A program made the position numbers and the translations under genes. The notes beneath the pieces were generated by a model. That model saw nothing but the letters and a program-made list of their open reading frames with translations. It had not been told where the DNA came from and did no database searches. A DNA stretch of 64,000 nt. Source: an uncultured Alistipes sp. (GTDB lineage: Bacteria > Bacteroidota > Bacteroidia > Bacteroidales > Rikenellaceae). Of this stretch, positions 46,079 to 55,400 are shown piece after piece. The stretch is from NCBI GenBank assembly GCA_948736885.1, contig CAPXWY010000005.1:7032-71031 (forward strand). The letters run 5' to 3'. Each line of letters begins with the position of its first letter. The stretch's first letter is position 1.

Positions 46079-47013
46079 GGTTTCTTCGTTTTCTGACGCC
46101 GGAACAACACCTTTTTCACCAGCAGCCCCGCCGGATAGGGACTGAAAAAGAGCAGCGGAGTCTGCTTCACGTCGCGCCGCCAGCGGGCAAGATATTCGCC
46201 TGCCGAACCGTGGAACGAAAGCACCCACAGCGCCACCGTACTGCGGCGATGGCGGATGCGGAGCCGGTTGCGGCCCGTGCCGTAGTGCGTGTCGAACCAA
46301 AGGCTTATGTCCATCAGCGAATCGCAGAAAGCGATGCGCTTGCGGTAGTCGGTATTGTGGCTGACGCTCACGCTGAGGCGCCGGTGCACGGCCGTGAAGA
46401 CGGGAATGAAGCGCACCTTGCTGCACGCCGCGAACCACAGCCACATGGGTGCATCGTCGGTCATCCACTCGGGATGGCGCTCGGGGTGCACTTCGTCGTA
46501 ATAGCGGGCGATCAGCTCGCGCCGCGCCAGCGTGGCGCAGTTGCAGACGGTCAGGCGCAGCAGCAGCCGGTCGAAATCGGTGAAGTGCACCTCCTCGTCG
46601 GGGGTGAAGGTGTCGGTGTCCTGGTAATAATTCTTCGCCCGCGTGAAACACATGCCGCACGACGGGTCGCTCTCCAGCAGGTCGGCCTGCGTTTGCAGCT
46701 TGAGCGGGTCGTCCCACCAGTCGTCGCCGTCGCAATAAGCCACATACTTGCCGCGGCAGGCATCGAACGTGCGGCGGTAGTTGGCCCGCCACCCCACGTT
46801 GGCATCGGAAGTCACCAGACGCACCCGGTCGGGATAGCGTCCGGCATATTCGCGGCAGATGGCCGCCGTGGCATCGGAACTGCAATCCTCGCCCAACACG
46901 AGCTCCACCCCGAAGGATGTCACCTGTGCCAGCACGCTCTCGATGGCCTGGCGGAGGTAGGGCTCGTGATTGTAGGCGGTCATGCAGACCGAAACAAGGG
47001 GGGGGGTGCTCAT
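46075..47013 (-). CDS. Glycosyltransferase family 2 protein with a C9 tract at its start
   Basis: A 312-residue GT-A enzyme. The N-terminus VSVCMTAYNHEPYLRQAIESV and the DXD-type AYCDGDDWWDD mark GT2 enzymes that use nucleotide sugars for surface glycans. The C-terminal region is basic with short hydrophobic patches. Codons 3-6 form nine consecutive C bases (ACC CCC CCC CTT), in frame in this copy. Gain or loss of one base would shift the frame after six residues. The gene overlaps nth by 4 bases and starts just after uvrD ends. No other glycan genes adjoin it. Confidence 0.87.
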   Translation of the reverse strand: MSTPPLVSVCMTAYNHEPYLRQAIESVLAQVTSFGVELVLGEDCSSDATAAICREYAGRYPDRVRLVTSDANVGWRANYRRTFDACRGKYVAYCDGDDWWDDPLKLQTQADLLESDPSCGMCFTRAKNYYQDTDTFTPDEEVHFTDFDRLLLRLTVCNCATLARRELIARYYDEVHPERHPEWMTDDAPMWLWFAACSKVRFIPVFTAVHRRLSVSVSHNTDYRKRIAFCDSLMDISLWFDTHYGTGRNRLRIRHRRSTVALWVLSFHGSAGEYLARWRRDVKQTPLLFFSPYPAGLLVKKVLFRRQKTKKP

Positions 47014-47017
47014 CCGA

Positions 47018-49633
47018 TTACAATTTGGTCAATTTAGCGAATTTGGCCAACAGGGTCTTTTCGCCCGCACCGTCGAAAGCGATGCTCAACTTGAGATCGC
47101 CGGCCAGCGTTTCGATGCGGCGGATAATGCCGACGCCGAACTTGGGATGCTCGACGCGCTGTCCCACAGCATATTCACCGGCCGACGACGGGGCGGGTGC
47201 AAACGATGCGGGGCGGGCATCCAGCCGCCGCATGCCCTCGGTGGAGGGGCGGGGCGTCCTCACCAGCGCCGGATCGGGCGCCGTGCGCGGCTTGGAAGCG
47301 TCGAAACGCTGGCTGCCCGCCGAAGCGCCGCCGAAGCGGGACCCGCCGGAAGAAGCACCGTAGCGCGAAGCGTTCCCCCGGCTGCCGGCCGACCGGTCGT
47401 CGCCGGCGGCACCGTATTTTCCGCCCGAAGAATAACCGCCCTGCGTCCGGCCGCTGCCTTGCGGCGTACGGGAAGCATAACGATAGGCCGGGCCGCTTCC
47501 GTATCCGTGTTCGTCTTGGCGCCCCGCACCGTCCTTCTGTTTGAAACGGTAGTCGAACCGGCGGCGCAGCTCGTCGATGGCCGAACCGCCCTCCTCGCGG
47601 CTGCGGGGCTGCCCGTCGTCGGACTCGACGACGGTTTCGAGATACTGCGGGTCGATCTCGCGCAGGAAACAGCTCGGACGCGAGAACTCCATGTTGCCCC
47701 ACTTGAAACGCATCTCGGCGTAGGAGAGCGTAGCGGCGACCTTGGCACGGGTCAGCGCCACGTAGAACAAGCGCCGCTCCTCCTCGAAGCCGTCGGGCGA
47801 CTCCATGGCGCGCTGCGAAGGGAACAGGTTCTCTTCGAGGCCGACGATATAGACATATTTGTATTCGAGCCCCTTGGCCGAATGGACGGTCATCAGGGTC
47901 ACTTTGTTGCGGTCTTCGGGATCGTCCTTGTCCATGTCGGTCATGAGCATGACGTTCTGCAGCCACTCCTCAATGGTGGCCTCCTCGTCGGGCTTGCGTT
48001 CGCCGCCGCGGATTTCGGCGTCGCGCTGCTCCTTGAAGAGCTGCATGGAGTTCAAAAGCTCCTCGATATTGTTCAAGGCCGAAGCCGCCTCGGGCGTATT
48101 TTCCTTCCGATAGACGGCAAGAATGCCCGACTTCGACGCAATCTCCAGCCCGAAGTCGTAGAGTCCCTTTTCGGTGCGGGCCAGCGAGAGCTGGCGGATC
48201 ATGGCGACGAACTCCGCAACCTTGCGAACGATGGCTTTCTGCACGGGGTCGGCCGGCACTTCGGCCACCAAGGCGTCGACGGCCTCCCACATGGAGACGC
48301 CGCGCTCGGCGGCCAGCTGTGCGCTGCGCTGCACGGTGGTGTCGCCGATGCCGCGCACGGGATAGTTGACGATGCGCCGGAACGCCTCGTCGTCGCGCGG
48401 ATTGACGACCAGCCGGATGTAGGCCATCAGGTCCTTGATCTCCTTGTGGTCGTAGAACGACGAACCTTTGTATATTCTGTAAGGAATGCCGCGGCGGCGC
48501 AGGTTGTCCTCCAGCACGGCCGACTGGCTGTTGGTGCGGTAAAGGATGACCGACTCGGACCACTCGTCGCCGGCGGCCCGCACGCGGTCGCGCAGGTCGG
48601 AAACCACCTTTTCGGCCTCCTCGCGGTCGGTATAGGCCTTCAGTACGCGGATCTTCTCGCCCCGCTCGCCCTCGGAAAAGCAGTGCTTCTCCATGCGCCG
48701 GGAGTTGCGGACGATGACCGAATTGGCCGCATCGACGATCGTGCGGGTCGAACGGTAGTTCTGTTCGAGCTTGAAGACCTTGGCGTCGGGAAAATCTTTC
48801 TGGAACGAAAGGATGTTCTCGATCTTGGCGCCGCGGAACGAATAGATCGACTGCGCATCGTCGCCCACGACGCACACCCGCGAATGGGTCTGCGACAGGC
48901 GCCGGATGATGATATACTGCGCATAGTTGGTGTCCTGGTACTCGTCGACCAATATATATTGGAACTGCTCCTGGTAACGGGCCAGCACGTCGGGACAATC
49001 GCGCAGCAGGATGTTGGTCTGCAGCAGCAGGTCGTCGAAATCCATGGCGCCGTTGTGCTTGCAGCGCTGGCAATAGATGTTGTAGATGTTGCCGAACTCG
49101 GGAATCTGCCCCTGACGGTCTTCGGCAGCATAGGTGGCGTTGGCCAGGTAGGCGCCCGGCGTCACCAGCGCGTTCTTGGCGAACGAGATGCGCGAAGCGA
49201 GGCGGGCCGGCTTGTACTTCTCGTCGTCGAGGTTGAGTTCGCGGACGATGGTTTTCAGCAGGTTCTTGCTGTCGGAGGGCTCGTAGATGGTGAACGACTG
49301 CGGGAAACCGATGCGGTCGGCGTTCTCGCGCAGGATGCGCGAAAAGACCGAATGGAAGGTTCCCATGCGGATGTAGCGGCTGCGGTTGTCGGGCATCATG
49401 GCGGCGATGCGCTCGCGCATCTGCTCGGCGGCCTTGTTGGTGAAGGTGAGGGCCAGGATGTTGAACGGCGCCACGCCCTGCCCGATCATGTAGGCGATGC
49501 GCGACGTCAAAACGCGCGTCTTGCCCGAGCCGGCGCCGGCGATGATGAGCGACGGCGAATCGTAGTTGACGACGGCCGCGCGCTGGGCGTCGTTGAGTCC
49601 TTCCAGTATCTTCGATGCGGCATCCTGTTCCAT
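47018..49633 (-). CDS. UvrD/PcrA-type ATP-dependent DNA helicase
   Basis: An 871-residue superfamily 1A 3'-5' helicase for repair and replication restart. Visible motifs are IIAGAGSGKTR (Walker A, 31-40), ILVDEYQDTN (motif II), VVGDDAQSIYSFRGA (motif III), LEQNYRS (motif IV), LMTVHSAKGLEY (motif V) and VALTRAK (motif VI). A long Gly/Ser/Tyr/Arg-rich linker of about 100 residues separates the core from a small C-terminal domain (VEHPKFGVGIIRRIE). The ATG at 49631-49633 lies only 5 bases after a consensus -7 element. The earlier ATG would be upstream of the transcription start. Confidence 0.95.
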   Translation of the reverse strand: MEQDAASKILEGLNDAQRAAVVNYDSPSLIIAGAGSGKTRVLTSRIAYMIGQGVAPFNILALTFTNKAAEQMRERIAAMMPDNRSRYIRMGTFHSVFSRILRENADRIGFPQSFTIYEPSDSKNLLKTIVRELNLDDEKYKPARLASRISFAKNALVTPGAYLANATYAAEDRQGQIPEFGNIYNIYCQRCKHNGAMDFDDLLLQTNILLRDCPDVLARYQEQFQYILVDEYQDTNYAQYIIIRRLSQTHSRVCVVGDDAQSIYSFRGAKIENILSFQKDFPDAKVFKLEQNYRSTRTIVDAANSVIVRNSRRMEKHCFSEGERGEKIRVLKAYTDREEAEKVVSDLRDRVRAAGDEWSESVILYRTNSQSAVLEDNLRRRGIPYRIYKGSSFYDHKEIKDLMAYIRLVVNPRDDEAFRRIVNYPVRGIGDTTVQRSAQLAAERGVSMWEAVDALVAEVPADPVQKAIVRKVAEFVAMIRQLSLARTEKGLYDFGLEIASKSGILAVYRKENTPEAASALNNIEELLNSMQLFKEQRDAEIRGGERKPDEEATIEEWLQNVMLMTDMDKDDPEDRNKVTLMTVHSAKGLEYKYVYIVGLEENLFPSQRAMESPDGFEEERRLFYVALTRAKVAATLSYAEMRFKWGNMEFSRPSCFLREIDPQYLETVVESDDGQPRSREEGGSAIDELRRRFDYRFKQKDGAGRQDEHGYGSGPAYRYASRTPQGSGRTQGGYSSGGKYGAAGDDRSAGSRGNASRYGASSGGSRFGGASAGSQRFDASKPRTAPDPALVRTPRPSTEGMRRLDARPASFAPAPSSAGEYAVGQRVEHPKFGVGIIRRIETLAGDLKLSIAFDGAGEKTLLAKFAKLTKL

Positions 49634-49638
49634 GCCGG

Positions 49639-49669
49639 CAAAATTACGATTTTTATTCGCCCGATGCAA
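49639..49669 (-). promoter_or_regulatory. Consensus promoter of uvrD with almost no leader
   Basis: TTG (49667-49669), a 20-base spacer and TAATTTTG (49639-49646) on the minus strand, ending 5 bases before the ATG. The -33 region lies inside the end of the GH43 gene. Confidence 0.75.
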
Positions 49670-51341
49670 ACATCGCGGCCGAAAGCCGCCCGGTGTAGAG
49701 TCCGACGATCACGCCATTGAAGCCGCGGGCCCGGACGGTGCTCAGATTGCGGGTGTCGACCCCTCGGGCCAACGCGACGAACGGCCCGTCGCCCCAGGCA
49801 TATTCGAGATCGCAACGCCCGCCCGCGGTATGCACGCGGAGCCTCAGCGACCCAGCCGTATCGGGCCCGATGGGCGCCGAAGCCAGCAGAGCGGTCGGCC
49901 CGTCGGCCCGCACGGCCACCACGGCGCTGTCGGTCCGGCCGAATAGCAGATAGTGTTTTTCGTTCTGGAAGAAGGCCAGGCCGCCGAAGCGCTCCCCGGC
50001 GACGGACGACGCCACCGTTGTCTCCACCGTGAAATCGGTGTGCTGCTGCCGCACGCCCACGAACGCAGGGTTGGCCGTGCAGCCGATCGTACGTCCGTTG
50101 TCTCGGAGCACGAGGCCCCGGCCGTCGGTGCGCAGCCACTCGCCGCGGGGCGTGCGGATCGTCAGCCAACGTTCGTCGAGACCCTCGGCGAAATCGGTGC
50201 TCCAAGCAAAATTGCCCGTCATGGGGCGAAGCGCCGCATCGGGTTCCAACCCCTCCTTGCGCACGACGGCAGGCACCGCCCGGCCCTGCGGCAGAATGAC
50301 GGGGAATCCCTCCTCCCATGCAACGGGCAGCAGGAAAGTTTCGCGCCCCGTGTTGTAGAAATCGTCGGCATAGGGCCGGCATCCCAGGAAAAAGGCATAC
50401 CACCGGCCGTCGGGCGTACGCACCATGTCTGCATGGCCCGTGCTGGACACCTTGTCGGAGCGGTCGGCCGGGAGGTCGCGCTGCGTAAGGACCGGATTGC
50501 GGGCGAAGGGCACGTAGGGGCCCTTCACGCACGACGATTTGAGCGCCACCTGCGAATGGCCCTCGTAGGTGCCGCCCTCGGCGGCCAGCAAGATGTAGTC
50601 GCCGTCGTGCTTGTAAAGATGCGGCCCCTCGATCCACTCGGGCTGCGCGGCGACGTCGATGCCGCCGTCGAGCAGCAGCACCCGATCGCCCGTCACGCGG
50701 TCGGCGGCCGTGTCGTACTCCCACAGCCACAGGGCGCGGTGACCGCTCCACTGCGGCCGGCCGGGAGGCATATCGTTGTGCAGCAGATAGGCCTTGCCGT
50801 CGTCGTCGAAGAAGAGCGACGGATCGATGCCGCCGACCTCGGGCAGCGGAATCGGGTCGCTCCACTCTCCGTCGAACGGATTGCGGCTCTTGACCACGAA
50901 ATTGCCGATGCCGTCCACGCAGGTATTGACGACGTAGAACGTATCGTTGTGGGGATTGTAGCTGATGTCGGGGGCGTAGATGCCGCGGTTGAAGCGCAGC
51001 GAGTCGAGCGGCACCTGCTCCGGGCGGTCGAGCACGAAGCCCAGCTGCCGCCAATGGACCAGGTCGCGGCTGTGGAAGATCGGGATCGAGGGATAGAACG
51101 CGAACGACGAATTGACCAGGAAGTAATCGTCGCCCTTGCGGCAAACGCTCGGATCGGGATGGAAACCGGCCAGCACGGGATTGAAATATTCATTGCGGGA
51201 GTCGATCTCCCGCTCGAAACGGGCGTCGCGGCCCTCGTAGGAGAACCCGGCGAAACGAACCTCGTCCGAGCCGAGCGAACGGCATCCGCCGAACAACGCG
51301 ACGGCGCCGCACATCAGAAAAAATCTGCGAAATGCGATCAT
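49653..51341 (-). CDS. Glycoside hydrolase family 43 lipoprotein
   Basis: 562 residues with a lipoprotein signal (FGGC, acylated Cys20). The N-terminal five-blade propeller has its three expected acidic residues: Asp63 in FHPDPSVCR (base), Asp173 in GIDPSLFFDDDG and Glu238 in EWIEGPHLYK (acid). A C-terminal jelly-roll domain of the GH43_C2/DUF1349 kind follows from about 380. The family cleaves arabinose- or xylose-containing glycans. The start at 51339-51341 is the only one giving a signal peptide; the frame continues upstream as antisense of the moxR gene and is rejected there. Confidence 0.92.
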   Translation of the reverse strand: MIAFRRFFLMCGAVALFGGCRSLGSDEVRFAGFSYEGRDARFEREIDSRNEYFNPVLAGFHPDPSVCRKGDDYFLVNSSFAFYPSIPIFHSRDLVHWRQLGFVLDRPEQVPLDSLRFNRGIYAPDISYNPHNDTFYVVNTCVDGIGNFVVKSRNPFDGEWSDPIPLPEVGGIDPSLFFDDDGKAYLLHNDMPPGRPQWSGHRALWLWEYDTAADRVTGDRVLLLDGGIDVAAQPEWIEGPHLYKHDGDYILLAAEGGTYEGHSQVALKSSCVKGPYVPFARNPVLTQRDLPADRSDKVSSTGHADMVRTPDGRWYAFFLGCRPYADDFYNTGRETFLLPVAWEEGFPVILPQGRAVPAVVRKEGLEPDAALRPMTGNFAWSTDFAEGLDERWLTIRTPRGEWLRTDGRGLVLRDNGRTIGCTANPAFVGVRQQHTDFTVETTVASSVAGERFGGLAFFQNEKHYLLFGRTDSAVVAVRADGPTALLASAPIGPDTAGSLRLRVHTAGGRCDLEYAWGDGPFVALARGVDTRNLSTVRARGFNGVIVGLYTGRLSAAMFASGE

Positions 51342-51553
51342 AAGGTCTGAAGGTACGAAAATTCGTTCGCAAAAACAAATTTCGGCCGTCCGATTTTGCC
51401 CCTCCGTTTCCGGCGGCGCACCTCGGGAAGCCGGCCCGGCCCGACGGCAGCGCACGCATCGCAAATCGTCCGCCGAATGCGGCCGCCGAGCCGAAGCCGC
51501 GGAAAAAACGCCGCACGAAGAAAAAACGGCGTCCGATTTTCGGAATTTTGCAA

Positions 51554-51561
51554 TATCTTTG
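51554..51561 (+). promoter_or_regulatory. Promoter of the moxR-bat operon (-7 element)
   Basis: TATCTTTG matches TAnnTTTG, 65 bases before the moxR start codon, with the AT-rich ATTTTCGGAATTTTGCAA upstream. Confidence 0.65.
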
Positions 51562-51626
51562 TCTCTGCGTCCGTTAAACGCCATGCGGACGCGCCGTTCG
51601 ACCGAACAAGTACAAACATACGCAAT

Positions 51627-52625
51627 ATGAGCGAAGTCATCAACATCAAGGAACTCAACGAACGCATCGAGCGCGAATCGGTCTTCGTCGACACGCTGCG
51701 CAGCGAAATGGGCAAGGTAATCGTGGGCCAGGGCCACCTGGTCGACACCCTGCTGATCGGCCTGCTCTCCAACGGCCACATCCTGCTGGAGGGCGTGCCG
51801 GGACTGGCCAAGACGCTGGCCATCACCACGCTGGCCAAGGCCGTCGACGCCGCTTTCTCGCGCATCCAGTTCACCCCCGACCTGCTGCCCGCCGACCTGC
51901 TGGGCACGCTGATCTACTCGCAGAAGAACGAGGATTTCGTGGTCCGCAAGGGACCGATCTTCGCCAACTTCGTGCTGGCCGACGAAATCAACCGCTCGCC
52001 GGCCAAGGTGCAGTCGGCGCTGCTCGAAGCCATGCAGGAGCGGCAGGTGACCATCGGCGAGGAGACCTACGCCCTGCCCCGGCCCTTCCTGGTGCTGGCC
52101 ACGCAGAACCCCCTGGAGCAGGAAGGCACCTACCCGCTGCCCGAAGCGCAGGTCGACCGTTTCATGCTCAAGGCCAAGATCTCCTACCCCAACAAGCAGG
52201 AGGAGCGCGACATCGTGCGCATGAACCTCTCGGGCGCCGGCATGCCGGAAGTGCGCAAGGTCGTCTCGCCCGAAGACATCGTCAAGGCCCGCAAGGTGGT
52301 CGAAGACGTCTACATGGACGAGAAGATCGAGAAATACATCATCGACATCATCTTCGCCACGCGCGAACCGGGCGAATACAGCCTGGGCAAACTGCAGAGC
52401 CTCATCGCCTACGGCGGTTCGCCCCGCGCGTCGATTTCGCTGGCCAAGGCCGCCCGGGCCTACGCCTTCATCCGCCGCCGCGGCTACGTCATCCCCGAGG
52501 ACGTGCGCGCCGTGTGCCACGACGTGCTGCGCCACCGCATCGGTCTGACCTACGAAGCCGAAGCCGAGAACATCACCTCCGAGGAGATCGTGACCGAGAT
52601 TCTGAACAACGTAATCGTACCCTAA
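51627..52625 (+). CDS. MoxR family AAA+ ATPase
   Basis: 332 residues of the MoxR AAA+ group, thought to act as chaperones with von Willebrand factor A proteins. Walker A is EGVPGLAKT (55-63). Walker B is in FVLADEINRSPAKVQSALLEAMQE, with sensor 1 in LVLATQNPLEQEGTYPLPEAQ. The ATG at 51627 fits the family N-terminus; the longer frame has no start signal. It is the first gene of the bat operon and lies 3 bases before the DUF58 gene. Confidence 0.93.
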   Translation: MSEVINIKELNERIERESVFVDTLRSEMGKVIVGQGHLVDTLLIGLLSNGHILLEGVPGLAKTLAITTLAKAVDAAFSRIQFTPDLLPADLLGTLIYSQKNEDFVVRKGPIFANFVLADEINRSPAKVQSALLEAMQERQVTIGEETYALPRPFLVLATQNPLEQEGTYPLPEAQVDRFMLKAKISYPNKQEERDIVRMNLSGAGMPEVRKVVSPEDIVKARKVVEDVYMDEKIEKYIIDIIFATREPGEYSLGKLQSLIAYGGSPRASISLAKAARAYAFIRRRGYVIPEDVRAVCHDVLRHRIGLTYEAEAENITSEEIVTEILNNVIVP

Positions 52626-52628
52626 GCG

Positions 52629-53588
52629 ATGCTGGAGAGCGAAAACCGTTTCGTGAGGCCGGGCGCCGCATCCGACCCGTCCAGTCCCTGCCGCGACGAG
52701 AAGAGCAGCGCCGAAGCCAACGATCTGCTCCGGCGCGTCCGCAAGATCGAGATCAAGACCCGCGGTCTCTCCGACGAAATCTTCGCCGGCAAGTACCACA
52801 CGGCCTTCCGCGGACGCGGCATGTCGTTCTCCGAAGTGAGAGAATACCGCGCCGGCGACGACATCCGCGACATCGACTGGAACGTGACGGCCCGTTCGCG
52901 CAAGCCCCACATCAAGGTCTACGAGGAGGAGCGCGAGCTGACCATGATGCTCCTGGTCGACGTCTCGGCTTCGCGCGCCTTCGGGTCGACGGGCCGCCTC
53001 AAGCAGAACATCATTACGGAGATCGCCGCGGTGCTGGCCTTCTCGGCCTCGAAGAACAACGACAAGGTGGGCTGCATCTTCTTCTCGGACAGAGTGGAGA
53101 AGTTCATCCCGCCGAAAAAGGGACGCAGCCACATCCTCACGATCATCCGCGAACTCGTGGGCTTCCGGCCCCGGTCGCAGGGCACGAAGCTCTCCGAGCC
53201 GCTGCGGCTGCTGACCAACGTCAACAAGAAACGCTGCACGACCTTCATCCTATCCGACTTCCTCGACCCGGCGCATGACCGCGAAGCGCTGGAAGACGCC
53301 CTGAAGATCGCCGGCAGCAAACACGACCTGGCCGCCATCCGCATCTTCGATCCGCGCGAAGCCGTCATGCCCGACGTAGGGATCGTCGAACTGCAGGACG
53401 CCGAGAGCGGCTGCAAGGTGTGGGTCGACACCTCCTCGCGCGCCGTGCGCGTCCACTATGCCGAAGCGTGGCGCACCCGCAGCGCTGCCATCGAAGAACT
53501 GCTGCGCCACCACCGCATCGACACGGCGACCGTCGCCACCGACGGCGACTACGTGGCCGAACTGATCAAACTTTTCAGACAACGATGA
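52629..53588 (+). CDS. DUF58 domain protein of the bat operon
   Basis: 319 residues. The DUF58 signature FRGRGMSFSEVREYRAGDD and IRDIDWNVTARS lies near 58-90. A von Willebrand-like fold follows (LLVDVSASRAFG and FILSDFLDP). MoxR-DUF58 pairs are a common module. It begins 3 bases after moxR, and its stop overlaps the next start (ATGA), so the three genes are co-translated. It is soluble or membrane-peripheral, with no signal peptide. Confidence 0.9.
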   Translation: MLESENRFVRPGAASDPSSPCRDEKSSAEANDLLRRVRKIEIKTRGLSDEIFAGKYHTAFRGRGMSFSEVREYRAGDDIRDIDWNVTARSRKPHIKVYEEERELTMMLLVDVSASRAFGSTGRLKQNIITEIAAVLAFSASKNNDKVGCIFFSDRVEKFIPPKKGRSHILTIIRELVGFRPRSQGTKLSEPLRLLTNVNKKRCTTFILSDFLDPAHDREALEDALKIAGSKHDLAAIRIFDPREAVMPDVGIVELQDAESGCKVWVDTSSRAVRVHYAEAWRTRSAAIEELLRHHRIDTATVATDGDYVAELIKLFRQR

Positions 53589-54553
53589 AACGACTCCCGC
53601 TCCTGGTTCTGCTTTTCGCAGCGTTCGGCGCCCGGGCTCAGAGCCCGAGGCCGGTCGTCACGGCCCGTGTCGAACCCGACAGCGTGATGATCGGCGACCG
53701 CTTCGACTACATCATCGAGGTGGAAAAAGATCTGGTGCAGGTGGTGCGCTTCCCGGTTTTCCAGCCCGGCGAAAACCCCGGCGCCCTGGTGCTGGTGGAG
53801 GAGGCGCCCGTCGACACGCTCCTGCGCGAGGGGCGCCGCATGAAACTGCGCAAACGCTACCGCATGGCCGTTTTCGAGGAGGGACACCACGATTTCGGCA
53901 CGGCCGAAGTGTTCTATGCCGACAAGAACATCGTCGACACGCTCCGCTCCGAAAACGACCTCACGCTGGATGTCGCCACCTTCCAAATCGACTCCACGTC
54001 GCAGTCGATCTACGACCTCAAGCCGCAGCGCACGCTGCCGTTCCGTCTGGGCGAAATCCGCGGCTATCTGCTGTGGGGGCTGCTGGCCGCCATCGGGCTG
54101 GCGCTGCTCGCAGCGGGCGTGCTCTGCTGGCTGCGCCGCCGCGGCTCGACGCTCGGAGGACTCTTCGCCGCGGTGCCGGCCCTGCCGCCCCACGTCGAGG
54201 CGATCCGGGCACTGGAAGAACTCCACAACCGGAAACTGTGGCAGAACAACCGCCATAAACAATACTACTCGGGACTGACGGACATCCTGCGCACCTACAT
54301 TGCGCGCCGCTGGGAGATCGGCGCCATGGAGATGACCTCCGACGAGATCATCGCCGCCATGCGCAGCATCGAACTGCCCGACAAGGCGCGTGCGGATCTC
54401 ACGGCCATCCTGCGCGACGCCGATCTGGTGAAGTTCGCCAAGGCGACGCCCGACGCCGGGCAGAACGAAGCCGACTACCTGAAAGCCTACTATTTTGTGG
54501 AGGAGACCAAGCCGGCGACCGAGCAGGCGGAGGAGACTCCCGATAACCGATGA
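53585..54553 (+). CDS. Bat-operon membrane protein with signal peptide (DUF4381/BatD-like)
   Basis: 322 residues. A signal peptide (LLFAAFGARAQ) is followed by a beta-rich periplasmic domain. One transmembrane helix near 160-185 (YLLWGLLAAIGLALLAAGVLCWL) leads to a cytoplasmic tail with LYN-like helices (ALEELHNRKLWQNNRHKQYYSGLTDILRTYI). The layout resembles the membrane protein that sits between DUF58 and batA in other Bacteroidetes. I do not claim a specific name. It shares an ATGA overlap with the DUF58 gene; the next gene starts 4 bases after its stop. Confidence 0.78.
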   Translation: MKRLPLLVLLFAAFGARAQSPRPVVTARVEPDSVMIGDRFDYIIEVEKDLVQVVRFPVFQPGENPGALVLVEEAPVDTLLREGRRMKLRKRYRMAVFEEGHHDFGTAEVFYADKNIVDTLRSENDLTLDVATFQIDSTSQSIYDLKPQRTLPFRLGEIRGYLLWGLLAAIGLALLAAGVLCWLRRRGSTLGGLFAAVPALPPHVEAIRALEELHNRKLWQNNRHKQYYSGLTDILRTYIARRWEIGAMEMTSDEIIAAMRSIELPDKARADLTAILRDADLVKFAKATPDAGQNEADYLKAYYFVEETKPATEQAEETPDNR

Positions 54554-54557
54554 CACG

Positions 54558-55358
54558 ATGCAGCGACTGCTTTACATACTTCTTCTTTTCGCCGCCGCGG
54601 GCGCCCGGGCGCAGCAGATGCCCGAGCGCCGCGACGTGCGCCAAGGCAACCAACTCTACGACCGCAGCGACTACCTGGGCGCCGCCGAACGCTACACGCA
54701 GGCCCTCGACAAGGACCCCGCATGCTACGAAGCGCTCTACAACCTGGGCAACGCCTTCAGCAAGGCCGGCATGCACGAAAAGGCCGAGCGCACCATAACC
54801 CGCGCCGCGGCCGACACGCTGCGCACCGACGCCGACCGGGCCCAAGCCTTCTACAACCTGGGCAACACCCAGTTCCAGCAAAAGAAATACAAGGAGGCGC
54901 TCGAAAGCTACCGCCGCTCGCTGCTGCTCGATCCGGACGACATGGAAGCCAAGTACAACTTCGCCTACACCAAGAAACTCCTTGAACAGCAGCAGGATGA
55001 CGACAACAACGGCGGCGGCAAGGGGAACGGCGGTGAAGGCGGCGGTCAGAACGACAACAACCAGAACAACGACGACGAGCAGCAACAGGACGAAAACCAA
55101 GACCCGGAAAACGACGAACAACAGCCCGGCGACAACGGCGAGGAAGACCGGGATGAAACCCCGCAGGACGAATCGTCCGACGGCAGCTCTCCCGACCCGG
55201 AAGACGAAACGAGCGACGACGGACGACCGCTCCCCGACGGTCTCTCCGAGCAGGAAGCCGAACAGATGCTCGACGCCATCCAGGCCCAGGAAGACCGGAC
55301 CCAGGAAAAACTCAAGGAGAAACAGGGCCGCGTGGTCCGCGGCAGGAAGAACTGGTGA
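54558..55358 (+). CDS. BatC-like TPR protein
   Basis: 266 residues with a signal peptide (LLLFAAAGARAQ) and two to three tetratricopeptide repeats (YEALYNLGNAFSKAGMHEKA; QAFYNLGNTQFQQKKYKEAL). A long Asn/Asp/Gln/Glu/Gly stretch of about 80 residues follows. The C-terminal helix LDAIQAQEDRTQEKLKEKQ resembles that of Bacteroides BatC. The family supports aerotolerance through an envelope complex with BatA and BatB. Here it lies before batA, whereas Bacteroides orders it after batB. The start at 54558 gives the signal peptide; earlier frames do not. Confidence 0.82.
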   Translation: MQRLLYILLLFAAAGARAQQMPERRDVRQGNQLYDRSDYLGAAERYTQALDKDPACYEALYNLGNAFSKAGMHEKAERTITRAAADTLRTDADRAQAFYNLGNTQFQQKKYKEALESYRRSLLLDPDDMEAKYNFAYTKKLLEQQQDDDNNGGGKGNGGEGGGQNDNNQNNDDEQQQDENQDPENDEQQPGDNGEEDRDETPQDESSDGSSPDPEDETSDDGRPLPDGLSEQEAEQMLDAIQAQEDRTQEKLKEKQGRVVRGRKNW

Positions 55359-55363
55359 TTTTT

Positions 55364-55400
55364 TGAATTCACAATTCACGATTATGAATTCACAATTATG
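55364..55400. repeat. Left AT-rich flank of the inserted segment
   Basis: TTTGAATTCACAATTCACG and then GAATTCACAATTATG. Its inverse, GAATTGTGAATTC, occurs in several copies at 55738-55772, so the two form imperfect inverted repeats around the insert. Confidence 0.6.

Noticed and set aside
51342..53132. An upstream extension of the GH43 frame on the minus strand
   Set aside because: It runs antisense through moxR and DUF58. The GH43 signal peptide starts at 51341, and the extension has no domain or start signal.
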